Source: CAZRDB01 sp964598695
GTDB taxonomy: Bacteria > Armatimonadota > Zipacnadia > UBA1398
Length of the DNA: 34,352 nt
Reading direction: 5' to 3'
Assembly (NCBI GenBank): GCA_964598695.1
Contig: CAZRDB010000035.1
Span: forward strand, 1 to 34,352
The notes under the pieces are model-generated. The model had not been told where the DNA came from and did not search any database. It worked only from the letters and a program-made list of their open reading frames with translations. Position numbers and translations under genes: made by a program. Every line of letters starts with the position of its first letter. Position 1 is the stretch's first letter. Below are positions 23,824 to 31,574 of this stretch, in pieces.

Positions 23824-25569
23824 TCAGAACTCCGCGTCGGCGTCGGGGAGCGGCTCGACCATGAGGGTCTTCTCCCGCTCGAAGATGTGGAGGCCCTTCG
23901 GGCCCTTGCGGGCCTTGCGAACGTACTTGCGGAGCGTGTAGTCGACGGGCACCAGCGACGAGTGGCGCGCCTTGGAGAGGAACGCCGCCAGGCGGGCCGC
24001 CTCGAGCAGCGTGTTGCGGGGAACCCGCTCGGGGTGCTTGGCGGTCCGGACGATCACGTGGCCGCCCCGGTGGTCGCGGGCGTGGAGCCACCAGTCGTCG
24101 GACGCGGCCGCCGTGCGCAGCAGCGCGTCACTCTCCTCGGCCGAGCGGGCGTAGAGGATCTCGAAGCCGTCCGAGGACAGGCGGGAGGGGAAGCCGGGGC
24201 CCGACTCGCGCCCGGCGCCCTCCACCTCGCCGCGGAAGCGAACGCCGAGGCGCGCCGCGTCGGCCCGCAGGCGCTGGAGCGCCTCCTCGGTCCCGGCCGC
24301 CTCGGCCTGATCGAGCAGCGCCGCGAGCCGGGCGAGGTCGCCCCGAGTCCTCGCGAGCCGCTCCGGCGCGCGCCGGGCCCCCTCATCGAGCCGGCGGGCG
24401 CGGTCGAACAGACGGTTCATGTTCTCGGCGGGGCCGCGGGAGGGATCGAGCGGAATGACGAGGGGTGGGCCCTCCGGAGCGTAGGGGTCGGGCGCCTCGA
24501 TCCGCTCGAGCCCCGGCTCGAGCAGGTGAAACGCGGCCGCGAGGGCCTCGGCCTGCCGGCGAACGCGGGCCGCCGGCTCGGGCGATGCCTCGCCCTCGAG
24601 CACATCGGCTCGCTCCTCGAGCCGGCGCACGAGCCGCCGCACACCGGCCGTGACCTCGGCCCGCAGCGAGGCCAGGTGGGCTGCGGTGCGCCCGACCCGG
24701 ACGTTCGCCTCGATGGTGAGCGAGAGCAGCTCGACCGGCTCGCACGGGCCGGCGGCGAGCGGCCTGCGCACGGCGAACGCGTAGTGGCTGGGGCCCCGCT
24801 CGCTCGCGAACCGGACCGGCGCCCAGCGCCCCTCACGAGCCTCGCCGAGCAATGCCACAAGGCACTCGAGCAGTCGCGCGCGGCCGGGCTCTCCGAGGTC
24901 TTCGGCCGTAGCGTCGCCCCGGACCTCGGCGCGGAGCCCAACCTCCTCCAGGAGGAACGGGCTCAGCCCCTCGAACCGCCGCGCCAGGGCGCGGGGCCAG
25001 GCGAGGTGGCCGCTCTCGGCCAGGGCCTCCGCGAGGTCGGCCCGGCTTGCGGAGCGCGGGTCCGCGCCGCCGGCGGTGGGCGGCGGGAGGTAGTCGCGGT
25101 GCGGGAGGACCGTGCGTGCGCGGGAGAGGTCGGTCGTGACGTGCTTCGCGGCCTCGAGGATCTGGTCGACGTTGTTCAGCAGCAGGATATTGCTGTGCTT
25201 GCCCATGATCTCGACCAGCACCGTGCAGACGGGATCGAGGGCGACCGAGCCGCCGCGGTGGTCGATCTCGACGCGGAGGATCCGGTCGAAGCCAACCTGG
25301 CGCACGCGGCCGAGACGGGCGCCGCGGAGGTGCTTGCGCGCGAAGGGCAGCAGCGGGAAGCTCTTCATCGGGCCAGGCGGGAGGCTCTCGGCCAGGTGCG
25401 CCCGCGCCCACTCCGCCTCGGCCGAGAGCACCAGGTAGCGGGGGGCGCGGTCGAGTTCGAGCGCCAGCTCCAGCCGCCGGGGCTGGTGGACCTCGCGGAT
25501 CGCCGCGCCGCCCGCGAGACGCTCGATCTCATCGCGGCAGCAGGCGAGCACTGCGGAGTCGAACAGCAT
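23824..25569 (-). CDS. rqcH: RqcH/NFACT-family ribosome quality control protein
   Basis: The protein has 581 residues with ATG at 25569 (GGGAGGGAG upstream). RqcH (also annotated as fibronectin-binding/Rqc2-like) binds stalled 50S subunits and recruits tRNA-Ala to add alanine tails. The N-terminal NFACT-N part is seen in MKSFPLLPFARKHLRGARL and VLVEIMGKHSNILLLN. A long coiled-coil middle rich in Arg/Ala/Glu follows (about 300-450, LVRRLEERADVLEGEA). The C-terminal NFACT-R domain has WWLHARDHRGGHVIVR, normally WLHAxxxPGSHVIIR, and VDYTLRKYVRKARKGPKG. The gene stands alone with its own promoter, and its stop is followed at once by a hairpin of the inverted-repeat element. The older label as a surface adhesin is less likely. 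Confidence 0.9.
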   Translation of the reverse strand: MLFDSAVLACCRDEIERLAGGAAIREVHQPRRLELALELDRAPRYLVLSAEAEWARAHLAESLPPGPMKSFPLLPFARKHLRGARLGRVRQVGFDRILRVEIDHRGGSVALDPVCTVLVEIMGKHSNILLLNNVDQILEAAKHVTTDLSRARTVLPHRDYLPPPTAGGADPRSASRADLAEALAESGHLAWPRALARRFEGLSPFLLEEVGLRAEVRGDATAEDLGEPGRARLLECLVALLGEAREGRWAPVRFASERGPSHYAFAVRRPLAAGPCEPVELLSLTIEANVRVGRTAAHLASLRAEVTAGVRRLVRRLEERADVLEGEASPEPAARVRRQAEALAAAFHLLEPGLERIEAPDPYAPEGPPLVIPLDPSRGPAENMNRLFDRARRLDEGARRAPERLARTRGDLARLAALLDQAEAAGTEEALQRLRADAARLGVRFRGEVEGAGRESGPGFPSRLSSDGFEILYARSAEESDALLRTAAASDDWWLHARDHRGGHVIVRTAKHPERVPRNTLLEAARLAAFLSKARHSSLVPVDYTLRKYVRKARKGPKGLHIFEREKTLMVEPLPDADAEF

Positions 25570-25628
25570 GGCGGGTCTCCCTCCCGGGCGATGGGGCCGC
25601 CGGCCCGGGCGCGCGACGGCAGGGAGGG

Positions 25629-25657
25629 ATCCTAGCACCGTCCCGCGGGCCGCACAA
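25629..25657 (-). promoter_or_regulatory. Sigma-70-type promoter upstream of rqcH
   Basis: On the minus strand: -35 TTGTGC (25652-25657), a 17-base spacer and -10 TAGGAT (25629-25634). It is located in the 96-base gap between the RmlD-like gene and rqcH, about 60 bases before the rqcH ATG. Confidence 0.65.
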
Positions 25658-25665
25658 CACGCGCG

Positions 25666-26541
25666 CTACAGGACGACATCGCCCTGGCGGACGCGCTCGC
25701 GAACGAAGTCGGGCAGGGCCTCCTGCCAGGGGCGGGGCAGCGCGATCCCCAGCGAGCCGAGCGCCGCGTGGCCGAGGACGGAGTAGGCCGGACGCCGCGC
25801 GGGCGCCGCGTACTCCGTCGAGCTGATCCGTCGGACCCGCGTGGGGTAGCCGACGAGACGGATGATCTCCTCGGCGAACTCGGCCCACGAGCACTGGCCC
25901 GTGTTGGTGATGTGGTAGGTGCCGGTGGCGCCGGTGCGGATCAGGTCGACGAAGGTCTTCGCGAAGTCGACCGTGTAGGTGGGCGTGCAGACCTGGTCGG
26001 AGACCACGGAGATCTCCTCGCGGCCCGTGCGCAGCAGCCGCAGGATGCTGTCGACGAAGTTCGTGCGCTTGACCGCCGACTTGTGCAGGCCGTACAGCCC
26101 GCTGGTGCGGACGATCAGGTGGTCGCCCGTCGTCATGCGCACCAGGCACTCGCCCGCCGCCTTCGAGGCGCCGTAGACGTTGATCGGGTTGATCGTGTCG
26201 GCCGGCTCGTACGGCGCGCTTGCGGCGCCGTCGAAGACGTAGTCGGTCGAGATCCAGGCCACCCGGGCGCCGAACTCCCGTGCCGCGAGCGACAGGTTGC
26301 GCGTCGCGACCGCGTTCATGCGCATCGCGCTCTCGGCATCGGTCTCGGCTTCATCGACGCGGTGGAACGCGGTGGTGCTGGCGATGACCTCGGGCCGGAC
26401 GCGCCGGCAACCCGCGCGCAGCGCCTCCATGTCGAGGATGTCCAGCTCCTGGGAGGTGGGCCGCACCACGTCATCGTCCCGGAGCGCCTCGCCCACGTCG
26501 TGCCCGAGCATTCCGTTGCCGCCGATGAGCAGGATCCGCAT
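25666..26541 (-). CDS. RmlD-like NAD(P)-dependent sugar reductase (dTDP-4-dehydrorhamnose reductase family)
   Basis: The protein has 291 residues. The ATG at 26541 has GGAGGT 8 bases upstream. It is an extended SDR enzyme: RILLIGGNGMLGHDV gives the GxxGxxG nucleotide-binding loop, WISTDYVFDG the catalytic Ser/Thr region and VYGASKAAGE the YxxxK pair. PYEPADTINPINVYG and VSDQVCTPTYTVDFA are typical of RmlD, which makes dTDP-L-rhamnose. No rmlA, rmlB or rmlC is nearby, so the exact nucleotide-sugar substrate is uncertain. It lies 97 bases after the YhaM-like gene on the same strand. Confidence 0.85.
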   Translation of the reverse strand: MRILLIGGNGMLGHDVGEALRDDDVVRPTSQELDILDMEALRAGCRRVRPEVIASTTAFHRVDEAETDAESAMRMNAVATRNLSLAAREFGARVAWISTDYVFDGAASAPYEPADTINPINVYGASKAAGECLVRMTTGDHLIVRTSGLYGLHKSAVKRTNFVDSILRLLRTGREEISVVSDQVCTPTYTVDFAKTFVDLIRTGATGTYHITNTGQCSWAEFAEEIIRLVGYPTRVRRISSTEYAAPARRPAYSVLGHAALGSLGIALPRPWQEALPDFVRERVRQGDVVL

Positions 26542-26638
26542 CGTCTTGACCTCCAGAATGGGGACTCCGGACGAGCCGGGACGCGTAGGGGGTTCGCCGC
26601 ACGAGGCGGGGTTTCCTTGGACGGCGCGCGCCGCGCGC

Positions 26639-27625
26639 TCAGGCCTCCGGCTCGGCCGGGGGCGCCGGTCGGGCGCCGGCATAGAAGTAGCGGCCGAGAA
26701 GGCGGTCGTACTCGGAGTACTCCTGGCCCCTCTCGCGCGCTTCCCGCACGACGCTCACGGTGTGGTTCACCTGCGCGTCGAGGTTCTCGATCATGTGGAC
26801 GACGTCGGCCTCGGGGGTCATGGGCACGACGGGCGCGCCGAACTCGGCCCGGCCGTGGTGGCTCAGGATGATGTGGCCGAGCAGCAGGCGGGTCTCCTCC
26901 GGAAAGCCCTCGATCTCGTCGGCCTCGCGCATGACCCACTCGTAGCCGAGCACGATGTGGCCGATCAGCCGCCCGACGGGCGCGTAGTCGATCCGCGTTG
27001 TCGCGGTCAGCTCGCGCAGCTTGCCGATGTCGTGGAGGATGATCCCCGCGTGCACGAGCGAGCGGTCGAGCGCCTTGTGGACCCGGCAGACCGACCGAGC
27101 GACGAGCAGCGAGCAGGCGATGTGCTCGACGAGGCCGCCGAGGTAGGCGTGGTGCCGCCCCTTCGCGGCCGGCCCCCGAACCAGCAGCGCGCGCGTCTCC
27201 TCATCCTCGAGGAACCGTCCGAGAAGCCGCGCCAGGTAGGGGCAGTCGACCTCTTCGTCGACGATCTTGCGGATCTCGCTCCAACAGCGCTCCGGGTCGC
27301 GCGGGCCGGTCGGGAGGTAGTCCGAGGGATCGACCTCGTCCGGGGGGAGGGGGCGCAGCGAGGTTAGCGTGGCCTGGAGGCCGCCGTCCCACTCCTCAAG
27401 CCGCCCCTCCACCTCGACGACGTCCCCCTCCGCGAAGGTCGCGGCGACCTGCTCGCCGTGCTCCCAGACCTTCGCCGGGAGCGAACCCGTCGCGTCGGCC
27501 AGCGTCACCGAGAGGTACTTCCCCTTGGAGGGATCACGGAAGGCCCGCAGCGACTTCGCCGTCACCGCGTACGAGCCGTACAGCTCCTCGCCCGCCTCGA
27601 GTTCGCGCACGTTCCGCCGCATCAC
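26639..27625 (-). CDS. YhaM-like OB-fold/HD-domain 3'-5' exoribonuclease
   Basis: The protein has 328 residues. The start may be GTG at 27625 or the next codon, ATG at 27622; GGGGAGG lies 11 or 14 bases upstream respectively. An N-terminal OB-fold (residues about 15-95: KYLSVTLADATGSLPAKVW, GDVVEVEGRL) precedes an HD domain with HHAYLGGLVEHIACS and GIILHDIGKL (His 198, Asp 199), then ILSHHGRAEFGAP. This arrangement is the YhaM/CBF1 family, which trims single-stranded RNA and DNA from the 3' end using metal ions. It lies within a minus-strand run that includes SPOR-like, TPR and DUF1232 genes upstream. Confidence 0.88.
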   Translation of the reverse strand: MMRRNVRELEAGEELYGSYAVTAKSLRAFRDPSKGKYLSVTLADATGSLPAKVWEHGEQVAATFAEGDVVEVEGRLEEWDGGLQATLTSLRPLPPDEVDPSDYLPTGPRDPERCWSEIRKIVDEEVDCPYLARLLGRFLEDEETRALLVRGPAAKGRHHAYLGGLVEHIACSLLVARSVCRVHKALDRSLVHAGIILHDIGKLRELTATTRIDYAPVGRLIGHIVLGYEWVMREADEIEGFPEETRLLLGHIILSHHGRAEFGAPVVPMTPEADVVHMIENLDAQVNHTVSVVREARERGQEYSEYDRLLGRYFYAGARPAPPAEPEA

Positions 27626-27670
27626 GTCTCGCCAAGCCTCCCCTGCGTCGCCCCCCGGCGCTGCGCCGTG

Positions 27671-28549
27671 CTACAGATCGCGGACCGTGCGGCCGCCGCC
27701 CGTCTCGCCGCCCGAGGGCGCGGGACCGGTCGGCGGGGTGGTGGTCGTCCCGCCCCCGCTCGGGCCCTCGGGTCCGGGACCGGGCCCGGTGGGCCCCGTC
27801 GGCTCCGTCGGGCCGGTCGGGTCGGTCGGCGGGGTGGTCGTCGTGCCGCCCCCGTTGCTCGGCGGCTGCGAGCCCGTGCCGCCGATCAGCCCGGCGCCCG
27901 CCAGCTCCCGGCGCAGCGCTTCGGCCTCCTCGGTCGTACGGACCCGCCCGTAGTTCAGCCGGTACCGCGTCTCGCCCGAGCCGTCGGTGTAGGTCTCGAC
28001 CTCGACGTCGCGGCCGGTCTTGCGGAACGCCTCCGCCTTCGCGCGCGCCTCGTCCTCGGTCAAGCCCTCGCCAACCTGGACCGTCTCACGCCACGAGCTG
28101 GGATCGCCCCCACTCGTCAGGATCCCCGAGTCGCGCAGGTTCCGAATCAGCTCCTCGCGGGAGACGGCGCCCTGCTCCTGCTTGGCCTTGTCCTCGTCGT
28201 CGTCGGGGTCGCCGAGTTCGCTCAGGACCGCGCCGGTGCCCGAGAAGCCTCCGGCGGCCGGATCGGCGCTCGCCAGATCGTCGAGCGCGACATCGATCGC
28301 GAAACGCTCCGGACCCGGGAGGTCGACCCGGCGCCGCACGCCGTCGACCTCCTCATACTGGAACTGCGCGGTCCACGAGGAGTTGGCGCGGATCTCACGG
28401 ACCGGCGCGGCGTCCTTCAACAGCACGCCCGCATACCACGCGCCATAGCCGTACGACATCCCGCCCAGCACCAGCAGGAACGCGCCGGCGCCCAGCCAGA
28501 ACCGAATCGGCGCCATCACCAAGGCGCCCCAGTCGATCGTGCCGCGCAC
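27671..28549 (-). CDS. Membrane-anchored SPOR-like protein with Gly/Pro/Thr-rich tail
   Basis: The protein has 292 residues. The start is GTG at 28549, with AGGAG 9 bases upstream and the upstream gene's stop 1 base away. One transmembrane helix lies at about residues 17-43 (FWLGAGAFLLVLGGMSYGYG). A linker with an Asp/Glu run (DPDDDEDKAKQEQ) leads to a SPOR-like fold (TVQVGEGLTEDEARAKAEAF, then RYRLNYGRVRTTEEAEAL), which in other proteins binds denuded peptidoglycan. The last 60 or so residues are collagen-like and low in complexity (GGGTTTTPPTDPTGPTEPTG), encoded by direct repeats. SPOR at a middle position followed by a disordered tail is unusual, since SPOR is normally C-terminal. A division or cell-wall role is inferred. 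Confidence 0.75.
   Translation of the reverse strand: MRGTIDWGALVMAPIRFWLGAGAFLLVLGGMSYGYGAWYAGVLLKDAAPVREIRANSSWTAQFQYEEVDGVRRRVDLPGPERFAIDVALDDLASADPAAGGFSGTGAVLSELGDPDDDEDKAKQEQGAVSREELIRNLRDSGILTSGGDPSSWRETVQVGEGLTEDEARAKAEAFRKTGRDVEVETYTDGSGETRYRLNYGRVRTTEEAEALRRELAGAGLIGGTGSQPPSNGGGTTTTPPTDPTGPTEPTGPTGPGPGPEGPSGGGTTTTPPTGPAPSGGETGGGRTVRDL
27728..27854. repeat. Direct repeats encoding the GGGTTTTPPT tail motif
   Basis: Two 31-base copies (27728-27758 and 27824-27854), differing at two positions, encode the same GGGTTTTPPT segment twice. Between them lie short Thr-Gly-Pro codon repeats. This is the pattern expected of recombination or replication slippage, so tail length may vary between strains. 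Confidence 0.7.
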
Positions 28550-28550
28550 G

Positions 28551-29189
28551 CTACTTCACTCCTCTTGATGTGCTCTCCGCGTCCGGCGACGGCGCGGGCT
28601 GGCTCTCCACCCCGGCCGGCGTCTCGGGCGTCATCCTGCCCGTGCGCTCGTAGCGGCCCAGGAACCGCAGCGCCGAGGGGTGGTCGGGCACCCGCTCCAA
28701 GAGCTGCCGGTAGACCTCGGCCGCCTCCGCCCACTGCTCCCGCTTCCGGAGGACCGACCCGAGGCGAACCGCGTTCAGCGGGTCGCCCGGCTCGAGACGG
28801 TAGGCCTCGCGGGCCCACCGCAGCGTCCGCTCGGTGTCGCCCTGCAGGTCGGCGAGCGATGCGGCCTCCGAGAGCGCCGTCTCGTTGTCGCCGGTCACCT
28901 CGATCATGTGGTCGAGAATCGCGAGCGAGGCCGGCGTCGCGCCCCAGCTCCAGACCAGCCAGGCCGCGCCGACCCACGAGCTGACATTGTCGGGATCGAA
29001 CGACGTGTCCAGCAACAGCGCGCGCGCCGCCCGTCCGTAGTCGCCCCGGTGCCAGTCTACGTCCGACTGAAGGATCAGGCCGTCCGCCACTGTTGCCGCC
29101 AGCGCCTCGTCGAGCGCACTGGGGCCGACGACGGGAGCCGGCGCGACCTGTCCGAGGAGCGCGCAAAGCAGCACGACCGCACCCGCCAT
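28551..29189 (-). CDS. Exported TPR protein
   Basis: The protein has 212 residues with ATG at 29189, preceded by GGGAGGT at 6-base spacing; the longer in-frame start upstream is rejected for that reason. An N-terminal signal peptide (AGAVVLLCALLGQVAPAP) is followed by helical repeats of the TPR kind: DVDWHRGDYGRAARALLLD, NETALSEAASLADLQGDTE, EQWAEAAEVYRQLLERVPDH. The C-terminus is a short Pro/Ser-rich tail. It is followed 1 base later by the SPOR-like gene, so the two are almost certainly cotranscribed, suggesting a periplasmic or envelope assembly in which the TPR protein serves as scaffold. Confidence 0.78.
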   Translation of the reverse strand: MAGAVVLLCALLGQVAPAPVVGPSALDEALAATVADGLILQSDVDWHRGDYGRAARALLLDTSFDPDNVSSWVGAAWLVWSWGATPASLAILDHMIEVTGDNETALSEAASLADLQGDTERTLRWAREAYRLEPGDPLNAVRLGSVLRKREQWAEAAEVYRQLLERVPDHPSALRFLGRYERTGRMTPETPAGVESQPAPSPDAESTSRGVK

Positions 29190-29202
29190 GGAGCGACCTC
29201 CC

Positions 29203-29511
29203 TCAGTGGAGCGAGCGACAGGACGGTTCCTCACGCTTGCGGCGCGCCGCCTTGCGCGGCTGGTTCATCCAGTAGTAGTGATCCAGGATGATCCGCCGGG
29301 GCGTGATCGCCAGGAACAGGCGCACCGCGACAAGCACCACGGTCACATCGTCGAGCAGGCCAACGCCGGGCAGCGCCCAGTCGCTCAGGAAGTCGACGGG
29401 AGAGACGGCGTAGGCCAGAGCCGCCAGTGGGATCAGCTTCGCGAGCGGCGAGACCCGCGGATCCCGCAGCAGCCGCCAGCACAGATACAGGCTCCGCACC
29501 GTTGCGAGCAT
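29203..29511 (-). CDS. DUF1232 (YkvA-like) small membrane protein
   Basis: The protein has 102 residues with ATG at 29511 and a weak GGAG just upstream. The DUF1232 signature is clear: RDPRVSPLAKLIPLAALAYAVSP, then VDFLSDWALPGVGLLDDVTVVLVAVRLF, with the SPVDxxxD..PxxGxxDD core. It probably has one or two membrane-associated helices. The C-terminus is basic (RKAARRKREEPS). It lies 13 bases upstream of the TPR gene in the same direction and seems to head the minus-strand run down to the RmlD-like gene. The function of the family is not established. Confidence 0.85.
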   Translation of the reverse strand: MLATVRSLYLCWRLLRDPRVSPLAKLIPLAALAYAVSPVDFLSDWALPGVGLLDDVTVVLVAVRLFLAITPRRIILDHYYWMNQPRKAARRKREEPSCRSLH

Positions 29512-29593
29512 GGCTCCATGGTAGCAGAGACCGGGGCCCGCGGGGAATGGCGCGACGCCGCCCACGAGAGAGGAAGCCTCCGCGGGCGACCTG

Positions 29594-29599
29594 TATAAT
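29594..29599 (+). promoter_or_regulatory. Consensus -10 box (TATAAT)
   Basis: A perfect TATAAT in GC-rich DNA lies upstream of the Cys-rich small gene and glutamate dehydrogenase. No good -35 is visible at 16-18 bases upstream, where AGGAAG/GAGGAA occurs, so activation or an extended element may be needed. Transcription would begin near 29606. Confidence 0.6.
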
Positions 29600-29606
29600 G
29601 ACCGAT

Positions 29607-29634
29607 GGGACCCACGGGGTCCCCTGGAGGGACC
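29607..29634 (+). promoter_or_regulatory. Overlapping, mutually exclusive leader hairpins
   Basis: GGGACCC (29607-29613) pairs with GGGTCCC (29617-29623). The second arm can instead pair, as GGTCCC (29618-29623), with GGGACC (29629-29634), which covers part of the purine-rich GGAGGG preceding the ATG at 29644. The predicted transcript starts right at the first arm, so a switch between the two forms could control translation. Confidence 0.45.
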
Positions 29635-29643
29635 ACAGATCAC

Positions 29644-30239
29644 ATGGTTTGGTGCAGGAAGGTCTGGCGCGCGGTCGCCGCGTTCCGTTGTGAGACATGC
29701 CCCGAGGCGATGGAGGTGCAGCGGCAGCAGCTCTGCGGCCGCCAGCCCGGCACCCCGCCCGACCCGGCGGCGATCGCCGAGGAAGAGAACCACCGCAAGT
29801 CGCTGCGCGCGCGGATCGCCGGCCAGAGCCAGCGCCGGCGCAAGCGCGGGCGCGCCGCGGGCGATGCGCGGGGCGGCGAGCCCCGCACCGCCGAGGGCCG
29901 CCGCGGCCCGCCGCAGCCCCCACCGTGCCCGGACCCGCGGGGGAGACCCCGACCGCCGAGCCGACGGGGACCGCGCCGAAGCCCGGCGCCAGCCGCCGCC
30001 GCAGCCGTCGAGGGTCGCGCTCCGGGCGTCCGAGCCCCGGGGCCGCGAAGCCGACCGCCGGCGGGGAGGGCGGCGCCCCCGCGCCGGCCTCCCCGAAGCC
30101 CCCACGCACCGCCGGCGCCCCCGGCGAGGCGGGAGGGGCGGCTGCGGGACGCGCCGGCGCCCGCCGACGGCGGAGACCGCGACGCAGCTCGCAGGGAGGC
30201 GGCGGCTCGACGCCGAATGCGCCTTCATCCAATCCCTGA
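29644..30239 (+). CDS. Small Cys-containing basic protein with an apparent -1 frame break
   Basis: Translation from ATG 29644 gives four cysteines in a symmetric C-x11-C-x2-C-x11-C arrangement (Cys 4, 16, 19, 31), suggesting a zinc site, then a helical Arg/Lys-rich stretch (NHRKSLRARIAGQSQRRRKR). Around the CCCCC run at 29917-29921 the plausible frame shifts by -1. After that the frame ending at TGA 30237-30239 reads as a Pro/Ala/Lys/Arg-rich disordered tail (GETPTAEPTGTAPKPGAS) and stops just before the ribosome binding site of glutamate dehydrogenase. One missing C would give a single protein of about 198 residues. A sequencing indel, a true frameshift mutation or slippage are all possible. 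No family is recognised; nucleic-acid binding is a guess from composition. Confidence 0.5.
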
Positions 30240-30251
30240 GAGGGGCCGCGC

Positions 30252-31574
30252 ATGGACGAGCACTTAGCGGATCTGGCGCACGCGACGGCGGTCGAGCGCG
30301 TACTGCACACCCCGATGCCCCCCACCCGGTCGACGGTTCTGATGGAGAAGGCCGGCCGGCGGCTCGGGCTCTCCGACTGGGAGACCCGCGAGCTGATCGC
30401 CCCGGCCCAGATCCGGGCGGTGCGGCTCTCGGTCTCGGTCGGCCATGAGGTGCTGAACGTCTGGGGGATCGTCGCGCTCCACAACATGGCGCGCGGCCCC
30501 TTCAAGGGCGGCATCCGCATCGCCGAGGACGTCGACCTGCTGGAGACCCTCGAACTGGCCCGGATCATGACCCTCAAGACGGCGGTCACGGGCGTCGAGT
30601 TCGGAGGCGGCAAGTCCGGGATCTGTCTCTCGTGGCCCCAGGTGTACCAGCGTTGCGGCCGCGACCCCAACCTGCGCGACCTCGAGTTCGAGAAGGACGT
30701 GTCGCTCGAGGTCATCACCCGCTATGCCCGCCGGGTCCGTACGCTGATCATGCGGCACGAGTACATCCCGGCGCCCGACATGGGCACCTCGCCCGACCAC
30801 ATGGCCATGATCTACAACGAGACCCTCGACCCGGCCAGCGTGACCGGCAAGCCGCAGAACGTCCATGGATGGCTGCCCGGGCGCCGCGAGGCGACCGGCT
30901 GGGGCGTCGCCGAGAGCGTGCTGTACTGGCTCGAGCGCAAGCGGCGCGACCCGCGCGACACCGTCGTCTCACTCCAGGGCTTCGGCAACGTCGGCTCGTA
31001 CGCGGCCCGTTTCCTCGCCGAGCGCGGTGTGCGCGTCGCGGCCGTGGCCGACGCGTTCGGCGGCGTCTACGACCCCGAGGGCCTGGACGTCCCGGCGCTG
31101 TGCGACCACACCGCCCGCACCGGCAGCGTCTTCGGCTTCCCGGCTCCGCACGTCATCGACGGCGAGGGGCTGTTCGACATCCCGGTCGACGCGTTCATCC
31201 CCGCGGCCGTCGGCAACGCCGTGACCCTCGAGCGCGCCCGCCGGATCCAGTGCGAGGCGATCATCGAGGGCGCCAACATGCCCGTCTCCCCAGAGGCGTT
31301 CGGCGCGCTCGGCGAGCGCGGGATCGCCGTCCTGCCCGATATGATCGTGAACGCCGGCGGCGTGATCGCGTCCATGGAGGAGTACTCCAAGTCCCTCTCG
31401 GCCGCCCTCGTGACCAAGGAGGCCGTGTTCGACATGATCAGCCTCCGGATCCGCGAGGCCCTGCGCAGCGCCGACCAGCTCGCCGCGAGCGCCGGGATCT
31501 CAATGACCGAAGCGGCGATCCAGATCGCCCTGGAGAGAGTGTACGATGCCATGCGAACCCGCCGGTTCCTCTAG
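30252..31574 (+). CDS. gdhA: Glutamate dehydrogenase (Glu/Leu/Phe/Val dehydrogenase family)
   Basis: The protein has 440 residues with ATG at 30252, preceded by GAGAGGGG at about 6 bases. The enzyme interconverts glutamate and 2-oxoglutarate plus ammonia using NAD(P). Visible motifs are RGPFKGGIRI (substrate-binding Lys 85), EFGGGKSGI with Lys 121 (usually GGAKGG), PAPDMGTS with the catalytic Asp 176, the Rossmann loop LQGFGNVGSYAA near 241 and EGANMPVSPEA near the C-terminus. The family includes leucine and phenylalanine dehydrogenases, but those are shorter, and the length and GPFKGG motif favour glutamate. The coenzyme preference cannot be read from the sequence. It overlaps the next gene by 29 bases. 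Confidence 0.92.
   Translation: MDEHLADLAHATAVERVLHTPMPPTRSTVLMEKAGRRLGLSDWETRELIAPAQIRAVRLSVSVGHEVLNVWGIVALHNMARGPFKGGIRIAEDVDLLETLELARIMTLKTAVTGVEFGGGKSGICLSWPQVYQRCGRDPNLRDLEFEKDVSLEVITRYARRVRTLIMRHEYIPAPDMGTSPDHMAMIYNETLDPASVTGKPQNVHGWLPGRREATGWGVAESVLYWLERKRRDPRDTVVSLQGFGNVGSYAARFLAERGVRVAAVADAFGGVYDPEGLDVPALCDHTARTGSVFGFPAPHVIDGEGLFDIPVDAFIPAAVGNAVTLERARRIQCEAIIEGANMPVSPEAFGALGERGIAVLPDMIVNAGGVIASMEEYSKSLSAALVTKEAVFDMISLRIREALRSADQLAASAGISMTEAAIQIALERVYDAMRTRRFL

Noticed and set aside
29690..30448. A third overlapping open frame across the small Cys-containing gene and into gdhA
   Set aside because: It runs out of frame into glutamate dehydrogenase and is composed mainly of Arg/Ala/Pro, as expected for a shadow frame.
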